This document shows, in pieces, positions 34,779 through 47,223 of a stretch of DNA of 64,000 bases. How positions within the stretch are numbered: position 1 is the first letter of the stretch; each line of letters starts with the position of its first letter. Source of the stretch: Umbelopsis isabellina. Taxonomy: Eukaryota > Mucoromycota > Umbelopsidomycetes > Umbelopsidales > Umbelopsidaceae. Location of the stretch: assembly GCA_016758905.1 (NCBI GenBank), contig JAEPQZ010000005.1:1116001-1180000 (forward strand). Direction: 5' to 3'. The position numbers were made by a program, and so were the translations under genes. The notes under the pieces were generated by a model, which did no database searches, was not told the DNA's origin, and saw only the letters and a program-made list of their open reading frames with translations.

Positions 34779-37388
34779 TTACGAGCTATCTTCGTTGATA
34801 CCGGCATAGAGACCATCGACAAGACCCATGCGGCGTCGATAGATCATATCCTTCTCGTTGGTGACAATAGCAGCTACATTGCTTAGACTCTTGGATTTCG
34901 TCATACTGGTTTTGGTATCGTCGTCGCTAGATAAAATCTGTTGAGCCCAGCGTCCTATTGCTTTAGTGGCTCGGTCTCCATCGGGCAAGAAAGGGATCAT
35001 TTGAAGAAAAGCATGGCTCATGCCTTCCATGATACGAACAGTGACAGATTCAGAGTCGCCTTCAGGATGATGGGATTTGCGACTGTTTTCTCGTTTGGCT
35101 TTGCGGATGCGACCGGCAAAGATCACTGTATCATCTACAAACGGGTCCTTTTCGCCACACATCATGTATAATTTAGGAAACTGTGCCAACAGTGACGATG
35201 GTGCTACAATGGGTGAAAGCAGGTAATCGGTATCAAAGTCTGGATAAGAGTGTGGTCCAAGGTATACTGTGTAAGCCATAGTTTTGTTAGTATTTGCCAT
35301 ATAACGTTGTGATCATGTTAGGACGTCTTACATATTGCCATAGCTCGCATCTTTTGATTATTCGCCAATTGGAAAATGTTAATTGCCAGGCTAAATACAT
35401 GACTGTCGTGCTATATATAGATTTAACCTACCAATCCAGGAGGAATAATTCTATCGTTGAAGAAACTCATTCTGCTTGTCATTGCCAGTCTAGGAACGAA
35501 GCCAGCGGATGGAAGCATAGACGTGTTAGCACCTTTAAGATCTGTCATCGATGGCGGCATGAATTTAATTCTCTCTTCCAAGCTAGTTCCCCGTTTGGCA
35601 TGATTGGCTTCCAAGCCAAATGCACGCCTCCATAAGCTTTTTCTTTCTAAATCTGGCTCCACACTTAGAGGCGATTGGTGACGCATATGATCTTTGGACT
35701 CTAACAAGTGACTAATAGACTTTCCATTAAGTGAGGTGGTTGATTCTGCTCGCATCAGCGATATTTGTGAAGGAGACATCCAGCATGAAAGGTCAAAATT
35801 GAGACACGGGTAAATAGCGATCAATCCAGCTGGCAATGGGATGGCTTGACTCTCGTGAATTGAGGCTGATGTATCACTTGATGTCATAACAAATGAAGAA
35901 CTGACGCTTGAGGTCAACAAATTTTGATTGTGAGTCAATATCTTTAGAGTCACAGCTGTCACCAAGTTACCACCACTTGTGGTTCGGTAAAACGATTTAA
36001 ACAGAAGAAAAGCAAAAAGTCATGGTCTTTGAGTCAGTATTTTCTGTCTCTGACAGCTTATGTACAATAAAATCACTCACGCAGAATCTCCAACCAATGC
36101 AATCTTCAAAGGTTTGTCTCCTCGATATCCAAGCACTTTACCGTTACTCTCCACAATCTTACAATACAGATCATAACACTCTTCCACGGCCCACGGGTAC
36201 GGGTATTCTGGAGATTTGCCGTAATTGACGCTACAAATCAAATTTCCTGTTTGTACTGCCCAGCGTGCAATGGCATCCTCGTGACAAGGTGGAGGCATAC
36301 TCACAAAACCCCCACCAGGAAAGTGCAATAACAGGGATGTCTGATCAGGGAGATCATCCAAGTTCCCTGCATAATAGAGATGTACTTGGACAGGTGGTAA
36401 TTGAGCCCGTTCCGAACTTTCAGGCCGCTTGACCTTGATCACCTTTTTCAATGTCATGGACGGCCGCATCAATGAAGAGAAAAAGCTCAGTATGGGGTTG
36501 CTGGCTGCCTTCTCCCATGACGTTCTCATATGCTCTACGGTAATAGATGCTCTGACCCGTCTAGTCTTGTCCTCAGCGGCATCAGCAAAAACAAGATAAT
36601 AAAACGAAAATACCACTGATAACAAGTGACGTAGCCATGCCGGTTTAATGCTCATCGCCGTAAAGAAGCCAGCATCCAATGCTGTCAGAACCCACGTTCC
36701 CCGAAAGTAACTTCGCTTATACATTCGTCTTAGCGGATCAGGCGCTAGCCATATGCAAAAGATTACGAGTTGAGAACATTCCCATGCTATCAATACCGAA
36801 AGATATAAAGTGTTCTGCTCACCATCAAGTCCGAGCAAGATATCAGTGTGCTTGGTCAAATAAAGTAACAGCCATGTTCCAAGTGCAATTCTCCAAGGTG
36901 CATATTGCTCTTTTAAGACAGTATATGGATCAACAATCCCATCTTTAAACCTCAATATTGCTGTCAAGTGCTCTTACTCAGTATCCTGTTGGTAACAACC
37001 AACGACCTTGGAAGTTTGTAGGTTCGTCCATTGAATAACAGATATGTGCTAGACTTCAAGTGTCACTAACTAACAGTGGGCAACATCAGTATCAGACGAA
37101 TTTGAACGCTTACCTGGCAAGTAACGTTAATATAATCTGAGTTCTCTTCCAGTTATCTGATGGCCTTCCAATAAGATGGTCCAACATAGCAAGGAAGAGG
37201 GAAAAGAGTGTCAGATGGTCGTGACTTAGCAGGAAGTCCTCCTTTTTAATGGTTTGCACGTGAAGGAAGCACATTCGCAGTCCGCGAGCCTGCATTGAAA
37301 CTTGGGCCGGCAATACTCGAAAACCGGGTTCGAATAGTGGAACTGGTGGGATTGATGGCAGATGACCGAACAAATAAAATAATGTCAT
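34779..37388 (-). CDS. Hormone-sensitive-lipase-type alpha/beta hydrolase
   Basis: Five exons (37388-37114, 36950-36081, 35975-35432, 35350-35332, 35266-34779) give 731 residues. Residues ~60-230 are HSL-like N-terminal/membrane-associated helices (LARFKDGIVDPYTVLKEQYA is created by the first splice). The catalytic half has the oxyanion motif HFPGGGF, nucleophile GDSAGGN (~residue 380, formed across intron 2), Asp in MCGEKDPFVDD and His in GMSHAF. Between nucleophile and Asp lies a ~160-residue Ser-rich insert, a likely regulatory segment as in mammalian HSL. Predicted to hydrolyse acylglycerol or sterol esters. A 19-nt microexon (MRAMAI) is required to keep frame. The start lies 190 bp from ORC4, head-to-head. 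Confidence 0.88.
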
Positions 37389-37578
37389 CCATTAACGAAA
37401 GTATATCTATCAAGTCACTATCATTTTGCATGGCACTGGTGGTGGTGTAACAGTTAAAAGAGTTTGACAAGCACGCTTGGGACTGGTTTTGTAATTTTAC
37501 TCAGGAAAAGTGGTTGAAAAAATACCGAAAGTGTTCCGTGACACGGTTTGGGTGGCTCCTGGTTTGCAAAGCTGATAC
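37389..37578. promoter_or_regulatory. Short bidirectional promoter, lipase / ORC4
   Basis: 190 bp between divergent start codons. An alternative minus-strand ATG at 37470 would narrow it further. Confidence 0.45.
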
Positions 37579-39372
37579 ATGTCAGTCCTTGGTAAAAGAA
37601 AAGCAGAAGATTCTTTGGTCGCTACTGTTGATCTAGACAGTGACAATGAGGACAACGAGACGATAGTTCAAAATCTCTCTCTGTTCAGAGAGAACCCGTT
37701 CCTTGAATCCCATTCACCACGTACAGACGAAATAGAAGCACCTCATACCCAGGCGTTGGCAGAGCAGTCTCAAAACCATGGATTAGCTGATTACATACAA
37801 TCTGCGAAAAAGCTTATATTAGATCGCATTTCAGAGAGATCTCTGCCGGACTCGCTCGAAAATTTGACTACGCAATACGACAAACTGTTCCATTTGCTGG
37901 AACAAACGGTGAAAACTGGAGAGAGTAATTCTTGTCTTCTCGTGGGCAACCGTGGCTCAGGAAAATCGATTCTTGTACGCAAAGCTATAGAGGAATTGCG
38001 AAGAGATCATAAAGACAACTTTTTGGTGGTTGAATTGAACGGTCTTGTCCAAACAGATGATAAGAGCGCGTTACGAGAAATTACTCGGCAGTTGACTCGA
38101 GAATCACAAATGGAAGGACGATCTTTTGTACGTTTCGTGTTAAAATCAATGAGTGAAAAGTAGACCGAATGCATTAATGCTAACGGTGGATGTATAGACA
38201 TCTTTTGCAGAATCTTTGTCGTTTTTGTTATCGTTGCTCAAGTCTGGTACAAAGTCGAATTCACCAGTTATATTCGTTCTAGACGAATTTGACTTATTTG
38301 CTCAACATCCAAAACAAGCCTTACTCTACAATTTGTTTGACATTGCTCAAAGCTCACAAAACCCTATCGCCGTCCTTGGTTTAACTTGTCGTCTGGATAC
38401 CATGGAGTTGTTGGAGAAACGTGTTAAATCACGGTTTTCACATCGTCAAATATATCTTTATTCACCATCAAACTTTGGTGATTTCTCGGCCGTTACCAAA
38501 AAAGCGTTGAAAATTCCTCAGACAATAACAGCTGTTGAACCTGGTCATATACAATACATACAAGATTTTAACAGTGCTGTTGATGTAAGTGTCCACGAGT
38601 ACTTGGTCACATACGAGTACAGCTTGCTAACGCAGCATATAGACCATGTTCGAAGATCCTTCATTTTTGGCGGTAGTCCGACGTATCTTTGATCTAACGA
38701 AAGACCTTCGTATGTTCTTCAAAATTTGCGTAAGTTCGTTGTCATAATTATATTGTCGTGTTGATGTTTTACTGACTTGACTACAGTTTCAACCTGTCAG
38801 TAACTTGTCTATACGTAGTCCATTTCTGAATGCTGCGCAGTTTTATGAATCAGGCATATTGCAACGAGCTGATTCAAAAACTGAACTATTGAAAGGTGAG
38901 CCAAACAAGAATTATAGCACAGTATGTCTGATTTTTTTTTACTAATGCTAATTGTCAGGCGTATCATTGCTCGAGCTGATACTGATAGTCAGCATGGGCA
39001 AACTGCTGGACAGAGAAACAAATACTTTCAATTTTCAAATGGTGTATGATGAATACAAAGAGTTTATGAACATGACACAAGTTGGTGGACACAGCTTCGG
39101 CATGAAGCTCTACAAACGTGCTGTAGCGCTAAAGGTAAAGTCACATCCAAACAACTGTATTATTCAGAAACAAATATGCTTATACCTTCAAGGCATTCGA
39201 GCATTTGCAGTCGTTTGAACTTGTATGCCCCGTCGAGTCAGTAGCAAAGTGTCCCAAAGAATATCGAATGATGAAGATCATGTTGGAACCTACACAGATC
39301 ACCAGTGCTGTGCTAAAATATCGAGACTGCCCATCTGCTGTAAAAAAATGGGGTACCGGTAACCCAATGTAA
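37579..39372 (+). CDS. ORC4: Origin recognition complex subunit 4
   Basis: Six exons (37579-38127, 38198-38584, 38643-38729, 38787-38895, 38959-39134, 39193-39372) give 495 residues. AAA+ features: Walker A GNRGSGKS (~residue 122), Walker [21 protein letters not shown], sensor-1 [20 protein letters not shown], arginine-bearing [13 protein letters not shown]. The C-terminal winged helix includes [35 protein letters not shown] and [17 protein letters not shown]. Orc4 contributes an ATPase site to the origin-binding ring that loads MCM2-7. The N-terminal ~60 residues are acidic and unstructured. Confidence 0.95.
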
Positions 39373-39595
39373 ATAAAGTATATCACAAAAAGCCGCTCCA
39401 CGCTGGCTCCAACTTAGAAGGCAGGATCCTTTTGCAATGGCGGAATGAATAGACCCCACAAGCTGAATGCAACCGCATTCTAGCGTTGTGAAAAGGATTT
39501 GAATATGACACACTTTATTACACGAGTATATATCTTATAAATCACCATTATGTTGGCGAAGGTGCCTTCAAGACCCCACAGTAGCAAGGTTACTT

Positions 39596-40330
39596 TTACG
39601 CGTGCTCAGAGAGCTTAGTTGTGAATGGCTTTTCTAATGCCTGTGAGAGTGATTCCAAAGTAAACGTTTTTCGTTCGTAAAACGGTACGCCATTAATTAG
39701 CTTTTCTTGTTCACTGAAAGCTAAGAACCCACGTTTGTATTTGAAGGACAGATAGAAGGATGCTGGCTTACTGGCGTGGCCACAATACATCAACAACTGC
39801 TGGTCCAATTCTAAGCTAGACGTGTCCGCAAAGACAATTTCATCTTGAGCATTGCTAGTCAAAACTTTGCCAGAGCTATCGTAGATCCAAAATAAGTCGC
39901 CAAAGTTTAGGCCATCCATATCTATGAAAGAGAACAAAATGAAGGCAGGCACATTTTTACTCAAGCAGAGTCATAGACCAACTCCGCATCTGCTGCTGCT
40001 GCGGATAAAATAAGAGTCATAAGGGCAGATGGCTGCAATTGATAACACATACAAAGATGAAGAATATCAAGCATGAATGCGATATGTTTATCGGGGTGTT
40101 GAATCATTATTTCTGCTATGGGCAAGTAAAAATTAATGATGCCTTTCTTCTACAGTGGGTCAGTCCCAGTGGCAGAACATACTTTGCAGCTTCTCAATCA
40201 TGTAATACGATGTAAATTAACCATATGAGCAGCTTGCAAGGAGTTGTGAACAGACTTGATGATGTTTTCTATCTGATATGCAATCAATAGATAGTTTGGA
40301 GGAGGACGTCAAGCTGTTTCAATATTCACA
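39596..40330 (-). pseudogene. Unresolved or decayed multi-exon gene
   Basis: Three protein-like stretches lie in order on the minus strand. The first is near 40300-40200 (PPPNYLLIAYQIENIIKSVH, SLQAAHMVNLHRIT). The second is near 40110-39965 (EIMIQHPDKHIAFMLDILHL, ALMTLILSAAAADAEL). The third is 39940-39596 (MDGLNFGDLFWIYDSSGKVL, FKYKRGFLAFSEQEKLINGV). In-frame stop codons sit at the ends of the first two where donors would be expected, and no GT-AG combination I tried joins all three in frame. Either the gene is decayed, or it has splice sites I failed to find. No family was recognised. Confidence 0.35.
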
Positions 40331-40437
40331 TTTGTGACAGCGGCTCCGTCCCTGTCGCCGCGCCCAAGAAAATAAAGTTCATAAACCCTGACAATTCCAA
40401 CAACGGTTCGAATGCGTTGCTCATTCAATCTACCCTT

Positions 40438-41567
40438 ATGTCAGTATATGATTGGGATGCCGTAAAAGATACTATATTTTTGCAAGCACGGGATTTCAAT
40501 GTCACCCTCCCTCAAGATCTGTTTTACAGCCAGAGCTTTTTTGGCAAAGACAGTGTTGGGGCTAGTTTACGTTTTTTTCGAGGTATGTGTACTGGTTTAA
40601 GGTCATTCCGCCCAGACGGTACAGAAAATGGTAATCAGTTGTGTATTGAAAAATAGGTGTTGATGCTGAAAATCGTTTCTGCTTATTGATTTCTTGCGCA
40701 GACATCGCTTTGCTATGTGATGTGTTATCAAAGTCGTTCCTTGGTGACACTGACAAATTCAATCTAGCATATCTCAACACCAACTACTCTGAGATTGAAA
40801 GCTGTCCGATTACTGATGCCAAACAACTATCAAAGATCAGCTCTCAATTGAAAAAACGTAACAAGGCAGCACAACGCCTCAAGTTGGCCATTTCCAATTG
40901 GAAAAGCGCCATCCGTCTTGTGAAAGCGAAAAATTACGTGTTTGTCAGTTTTGATATTGAAACTTATGAAATGGATCACAAAATTATTTTGGAGTTGGGC
41001 TGGTCAATGTACGATTCCAAGAAGAACAAGTTTTTGGATCAGCATTATATAAACAGCGCTTACCGTAGTTTATCTAACGGTCGGTTTGTAGACGATCAAA
41101 AACTTAAATTCTTATTTGGCGTCTCAGTCTGGGCGACTATAGATCAGATGCTGAGAGAGTTCAGAAAAGATCTTGATTGGTGTATCGAGCGAGATGGAGG
41201 TTATATTCTTGTTGGTCATGGCATTGACAGCGATATCAAATTTCTGAGGAAGCAAAATTTCAGTTGGCCATCATTGACACTCCCGGGACCAGGTACCTTG
41301 GATGTCAAGGAGAGTGCTTTTGTAGCTATCTTGGATACTGAGACGATTTATGGAGCTCATTGTAAAGAACTCGGTAATACTGCTTCTTTGGGACGGGCTC
41401 TTGACAATGTAAAGATCGATTCATGGTGTCTGCACAATGCTGGTAAGTGAACAGTCTGATAATGGCTGAGCAGTAGCGGTGATCTAACGGTATGTTTAAT
41501 CACAGGAAATGATGCTCATTACACTATGGAATTATTTCTGCATCTTTGCAAGCTCACGCCGCCGTGA
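40438..41567 (+). CDS. Gfd2/YDR514C-type 3'-5' exonuclease-domain protein
   Basis: Three exons (40438-40582, 40702-41442, 41506-41567) give 315 residues. The RNase H-fold DEDDh signature is present: FDIETYEMDHKIILELGWSM (first D and E), GHGIDSDIKFLRK (middle D), and LHNAGNDAHYTMELFL (H-x4-D). This layout is that of the fungal Gfd2/YDR514C C-terminal domain. The start chosen is the first ATG in frame. Role in RNA or DNA turnover is inferred from the fold. Confidence 0.85.
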
Positions 41568-41993
41568 CATGTGCAAGACCAAGCGTATGTTCGAAATAGT
41601 ATGAGGAGGACTTGGTATGACGTTCACCTCATGCTATAATGTAAGATAGGTCTAGACTCATTAAACCGGATATTGATAGGCAGATGTCGACACCTATGCA
41701 ATACGCTAGATCATGTACTTTAGAGTTCACCTATATATACCAGTGTTTATACTCATTTGTCTTTTTTTGAATTTTGATTTAATAACACATCACTTTGAAA
41801 AATCCTTTTGATACATATCGTACAATGCTGATCTCCACATATTTCACCAAGCATATTTTTTTGCATCTACAACGGCTGAAAGATAGCACTACCTATAGTG
41901 TATGTAAAAGGAAATAAAGCACAACGGAAAAACAAGAAAGATTGCCCATTAGGGAGAAAAAAACATGCTTGCATATGTATATTCATAATTCAT
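41568..41993. other. Convergent 3' flanks, exonuclease / Pom33
   Basis: AT-rich; no coding or RNA feature supported. Confidence 0.5.
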
Positions 41994-43148
41994 TTACTGT
42001 GGCTGAGCCTGAGGTTGAGGAGTTTGCTGAATGCCAGCCTGACTATACTTGATGATGTATCCTTTGATGGTAGTGTAGGCATTACCAACAGCTGGAGGAA
42101 TTGAAGGATGTGCTGTAGGAGGCAAAAGCATTTTGTCCATGCGGTTGTTGAGGTCGCGGAAAGCACCTCTCGTATAAGATGATAGATGGTAGCGAAGACG
42201 CAAAAAGTGAGCGAACAAAAGTGGTGCCAACAGTGAGCTCTGGAAACTGATTTGTACAAGAAACGATCAGAAATCACTTTCACGCGCCAAGAGAACCCCG
42301 AAAAGACAGGATCTATGTCATTTAACTTACGTTATAGCCCCGAGAATTAGACGGCCCATCAATCCAACAACCTCAACTTGAGCCACAAACTTCATTGCCA
42401 TGCCATAACGCATATCAGTCCATGCCTTGATCTTGCGTTGAACCTTGGTTTGCCAAGCATTGTTCACTTGAGCCGAAGAGTTTCCGTTGGCCTGAGCGCT
42501 GGGAACCGGGAACAAAGTAGGAATAACATTGGAACGGACATAGCTGGTGGCATGGAAGACAGAGTAGGTAGCAAAAGGTATCAATGTCACTGTTCGTGGA
42601 ATACAAAGTTAGTCTATCTGTCAAAACGCCAAAACCCCCCCCCCCTCTCCTGGCATGCACCGCTTATACGTACCAGTAATGGGCTTATTGCAGTACCAAT
42701 AAAAAGCCAACATAAAATATTGAAAGTTCTCATCGAGCATCAATCTCTGCAAGTAAGCAGCATTGGCTTGTGGGATCTATGGATCGAGTAAGAGAGATTT
42801 AGACCAAGGACAACAGTACCACATCCGAAATAAAGATCGCATCCAAACACTCACCCCGAGGGATTTGTACACCACGACACCATAAGATACCAGTGCACCT
42901 AAGTAAGCTGTGGAGTAGGCGCGAGGATTGCTCTTGAAAGTGATGAGCGAGATAAAGTAGAACAGTGTCCCGGCTAAAACGGTAATGTGTCCAAGAAACC
43001 AAGCAAATTGTGGATTCTACGCCATCGGCACATAAAGGTTAGGTGTAGCTCGTTGGGATCTAGAAACGACTTTGACACTTGGGGGACTTACCTTGACAAG
43101 TTTGAGCACACGCTCTTGTAATGGAAGTGCCGCAGACGCCGTTGACAT
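41994..43148 (-). CDS. POM33: Pom33/TMEM33-family nuclear-pore and ER membrane protein
   Basis: Five exons (43148-43092, 43016-42855, 42776-42674, 42589-42331, 42246-41994) give 277 residues, matching Pom33/Per33 (~270). Membrane segments: FAWFLGHITVLAGTLFYFIS, AYLGALVSYGVVVY, NFQYFMLAFYWYCNKPITVT, VEVVGLMGRLILGAIT with SSLLAPLLFAHFLRLRY. The C-terminal cytosolic tail ends in an amphipathic stretch (PAVGNAYTTIKGYIIKYSQA) and a Gln/Pro end, like the NPC-targeting helices of Pom33. Intron 3 carries a C9-10 tract. Confidence 0.92.
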
Positions 43149-43994
43149 GGAAGACGACAGAATGTGTTGGATCTGCGAGTCCGCGCGGCCGGGTCCAGTT
43201 TTGCTGACGGCCAAGACAGTCAAAAGCCCGCTATAGCTCGACATCACGTGTTGAATCCCCCAGCTTGGTGCAGCCAATCAAGGTTTTACCAACGAGCTTA
43301 AAGAACAAGTGACGAAAGTTCTTTGCACACCATTAAACTTGTAATCCCCATGGTATTTCATGCTAGTATGAAAATTCAGATATATTGATCTGTAATAAAG
43401 TTGCTCGATCGAGATCAACTTATCGGTCCTGTATGAAACCCTCCGAGAAAATATTTCATTCAGAGCCATCAGACATAAGCACGGAGGCAGTAAGCAACTT
43501 TGTTAGCCAGTTTTGTCAAATGTCGCCCTTGCAGCAGCTCACTGACAGGGTCATAATCATGTCTAAGGATTGGTTACCTCCACATAGGCCAATTACTCCT
43601 AGTATTTAAAATCCTGGTATGAAGACAGATCGGAAAAATTAAATCAAATTTATGCAAATTTACAAAGTACACATGGAATAACCAAAATGATATGATCGTT
43701 CTATAGATGCAAGAAATGGGCCACCAAACTACACAGGACATCCAGTTCCTAAAGTGACAATACAAGCAAAGGATGTAATATCTTTTGTTCTTTGTAAAAT
43801 AAGGAAGAACCTGGCTATTGCCTGGTAGTAACGATATCCAAAATCTTACGACAAATTAGATAGTAGCCCGCCTGGCAAATACGGGCTTGCTTAAACGGAA
43901 AAGGAGTATATAAAATAAAAACCACAATAACAATATGGTACATTCGCATCTATTAAGAAAAAGTGAAAGTTTGTGTGCCCGGTTCCGTTCATCA
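43149..43994. other. Intergenic region upstream of Pom33
   Basis: About 850 bp between the GCLM stop and the Pom33 start (both minus). ORFs of up to 75 codons lack features. It presumably holds the Pom33 promoter. Confidence 0.5.
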
Positions 43995-45099
43995 CTACGC
44001 ATCAGCCATGACGATATAGCTATTAAAAAATTGGCTATTAAATAACTGCCATCCCTTGGTAACAAGTCATGCAAATATAAAAAAAAAAACTTACCCTTTA
44101 TCAGCAACCACACCACGGCACTTTACAAACACAGTGTACTTGAGAACCCATCGGGGAGTTAGGGTGGCCTCATCGGACACAACGTTTTGCGCCTTCATGA
44201 CCTTATTGAGAGTGTCGGTCGGCAAGATATCTAGTTGGTTAAAAAATAATAACGTGATCAATTGCGCAATTCTTGTTGAAAATTTTCGACTCCCACTGCT
44301 GACTTACTTGAACAATCACTATGAGCTAACAACTCAATGTTGTTAGACTTTGCATACTTGATTAAATCTCTAGGAAGTTGGCAGCACTGAGCTAAATCGA
44401 TTTGATTGACAGCAGGCTGAACTTTCACTCGTTTTGAAAACGCCTCGAGGTCTGACTCATTGAAGTCAGTCACTCCAAGTCGGCCGACAGCATCCTTGCT
44501 ATGCAATTGCTCCAAAGTCCGCCAAGCTGGTAGGAGATTATCCTCAGGAGCTGACAAAATGAAGTTGTCCACGGAAGCCACTCCGAGCAATCGATGGAGA
44601 TGCTCGAATGCCTCTGAAACATGTGATTGTGCGGTATTGCCTCCCAAAATGAATAGCTTGGCTGTGGTAAAACGTATGAGTAAGTGCTTATCTCCAAGTA
44701 TCAAGGCTGTCCATCAAACAACACAAACCAGTGATCTCCATATCGGAGCGATCCTCGACGGGAACAATACTGCTTTGTCGTAAATCTGGTACTTCGAGTA
44801 ATCCAGTTTCTTTGAAGTAGTGGAATGATTCTTCGCCGGGGATGTGCAATGACGTTCGTAGGGTATCGTTGATGGCAGCAATGAGCTAACAGTACATAAA
44901 AAAATAAGTAAAAGTTCGAAATTCATGTCAATGACGTCTTGCTTGTCATTACCTCAAGGTTAGACTTGGTAGTTAGGGAGTTGTTCTTTCCAGCTATGCT
45001 TGTCTTCATGACATTGCCTGTGTAGAGGGCCAAATGCTTAAATTGTGGAACCACAGGGAACGTAATGTTCCATTGCTGGGTGGTAGTAGCAACGGTCAT
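43995..45099 (-). CDS. GCLM: Glutamate-cysteine ligase modifier subunit (GCLM)
   Basis: Five exons (45099-44953, 44885-44729, 44661-44308, 44230-44095, 44019-43995) give 272 residues, near human GCLM (274). It has the aldo-keto-reductase-like fold: VDNFILSAPEDNLLPAWRTL, LGVTDFNESDLEAF, VQPAVNQIDLAQCCQLPRDL, AKSNNIELLAHSDCSNILPT. The C-terminal block (LTPRWVLKYTVFVKCRGVVA) ends in a 25-nt last exon encoding YIVMADA. Known role: binds the catalytic subunit and relieves feedback inhibition by glutathione in the first step of GSH synthesis. The last exon is short but keeps frame and the fold's end. Confidence 0.92.
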
Positions 45100-45533
45100 G
45101 ATGACTTTGTAGTAATAGTGTGTGGAGTAGAAGGAAGAAAAGTGTAGTGGTTAGATTTTTTTTTTTTTGGAAGGAGAAAGTTCCAAAAGAGATGTTTGTG
45201 ACAGCGTTTGACAAATCAATTCGCCAGCCTGGATTCTTGTCCCGGCCGGACTCGGACATTCAGTGTCACTCGCTCTTCGCGGGTTCACAATTTGACGTAG
45301 CACGGGGTTCATTGATTTGTTTCGACGTTTTTTTATATGTAAAATGGTAAAAGGTATGTATTGAAGTAGAGATAATACAAAGCAAGGTTAGATGTGATGG
45401 CTGGTTGGTTTTTTGGGTTTCATACAGGGTATTATACAAAAGAACCTCTAGTTGGAGGTTTGGAAAATATTAAAGGTTGAACTTGGCTCGTTGGTTTAGC
45501 GAAAAGTGACAATATATAACAAGGGGAAGCTGA
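45100..45533. other. Intergenic region upstream of GCLM
   Basis: 434 bp between the NIPA-type gene stop and the GCLM start (both minus), with a poly-T tract at ~45157-45169. Nothing else is supported. Confidence 0.5.
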
Positions 45534-47223
45534 CTATATAGAAGCCGCTCGGCTGCGATGCCTGATGACAAATCTTTGATCCTTCTCATGAACATCATCT
45601 TGAGATGAAAGTTCATATTCGTCCTGGCTCGACGTCGTAGTTTGCGCCGAGTCATGCTTTTCAAGGTCTTCGGTCTTGTGCGCTATGCCTGCCCGAGCAA
45701 TGGAATCCAAGAGATACACGCCCATAAAAATAATTAGAAATCCACATACCAAGCTGACAGTATTTACTACCCCAGCGGAGTTCCAGCCCTGTCAAACATA
45801 GTAAACAGATACGTGAGCTTAAATGGAACTATTTCAACATCGAGCAATGGTCACAAACTGTCTGTGCAATTACCTGATACATGATAGCTGAGGCAACCAG
45901 AGTTGCTGTTGTGAAAAATACGAAATAGATGGGATTTACACTATAGTAATGCAACGTTATTAAATATTTATCCAACCAACTTGACACGCACGATATTTAA
46001 AAATAACTTACACATTGGTGGAAAAAGTGTCGAGGGCTTTGTTGAAATAATTAAGTTGTACTAGAATGCAAATAATGCACATCACCATAAAAAAGTAGGT
46101 GGACGGATGGGTGAATTGGTTGGTGCCGCTGATGGTAAGTCGAACGGCAATACCAAATGCTTTGATAGCCATGACGCTGAGTGAGCCGACCAGTGAGCAA
46201 ATACTCACATAGACAAACGGTTTAGTTCTTCCCCATCTAGGCACAGCTCTCCATATCATGAGGATAGCGATCACTACCACTAGGACGCCATACACTATGA
46301 AACCTGGCTGTAGCATGTACGATAAAAGCTCTTGCACACTTTGTACGTCGGGGTCTTCTGGAGCATGTAAAACAATGATAACCGCGCCAATAAGCGACAA
46401 TACACAGCCGATAATTCCTATTGGACCCAGTTTCTCCTTGAGAAATATGGCAGCCAAAATTGCACTAATGAATGTTGAGAAATATTTTTGAGCGGGCATT
46501 AGTATTCGTACACTAAACTATGGAAAAATTTGAAAGGTATTAGGGAAGAGTCAAAGAGTTTTTCATACCCTATGATAACGCTTAATGCTCCAAGCGGTGT
46601 AATAAGGATGGCTGGTGCAAATGTATAGCCTATATAAGTTGGTTTGTATAAGTTTAGAACAATGCTGGCGATCTGAGCTAAAATTGGGAGGTGGGGTTAT
46701 GGCTCCCAAAAATTCTTATACAACAGGTACTTGCCTACAAAGTTTAGCAGTTCACCGGCAATCATGGTGATCATACCCGCCCACCATACGGGATTTTTCA
46801 AATATTGATAGTTATCGGATGAGGCACCTAGATAAAAGAAAGACGTGCATTTTTAAATAAACGATGTCACTATACTGCTAATAAAGTGGGGCATTCCAAA
46901 TCGGTTTAACGCTGATCTCAGAGGCGGAACATCAAATGATGGCTGAGGGCTATCACTTTCAAGGTACAGGATAATTGATGTAGCGTCTGCATGGCGATAT
47001 GAGCCGTATCGCCATAAACTGCTCAGCTTAGTGTTGGTTGAGCAATGGTGCTTCGACATGGTGGTCATGACCGAAATGGCGAGCTCAGCTTAAACAACAA
47101 AGGCTACTGACCAGTTTTAGTTTTACTTTTTTGTAGACCCTTCTTGGTAATGACGAACGATGTGCCTATTAAGAAACTAGAACATATGGCCAGAATCAGG
47201 CCAATATATTTACTGTCTATCAT
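45534..47223 (-). CDS. NIPA-type magnesium transporter
   Basis: Six exons (47223-47112, 46827-46735, 46629-46569, 46464-46012, 45940-45874, 45788-45534) give 346 residues. About nine membrane segments begin with YIGLILAICSSFLIGTSFVI. The NIPA signature is formed across introns 2 and 3: MIAGELLNF/VGYTFAPAILITPLGALSVI/IGAILAAIFLKEKLGPIG. Later segments: VYVSICSLVGSLSVMAIKAF and PIYFVFFTTATLVASAIMYQ. The tail is acidic and cytosolic. Family members move Mg2+ (and other divalents) across plasma or endosomal membranes. Intron 2 uses a GC-AG border (see findings). Confidence 0.9.

Noticed and set aside
37007-37031. Alternative first exon for the lipase (MDEPTNFQ joined through a GTCGTT donor)
   Set aside because: It keeps frame but uses a poor donor and loses the HSL-like N-terminal helices. 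The exon ending TLLA/RFKDGIVD from 37388 fits the family better.
37324-37334. GGGTTCGAAT, a tRNA T-loop-like sequence
   Set aside because: It lies in the lipase coding exon with no matching A box or acceptor stem. A similar GGTTCGAAT near 40405 also lacks tRNA stems.
46569-46679. Longer NIPA exon including AQIASIVLNLYKPTYI
   Set aside because: Would break the conserved NF-x-x-Y-x-FAPA motif; the downstream acceptor restores it.
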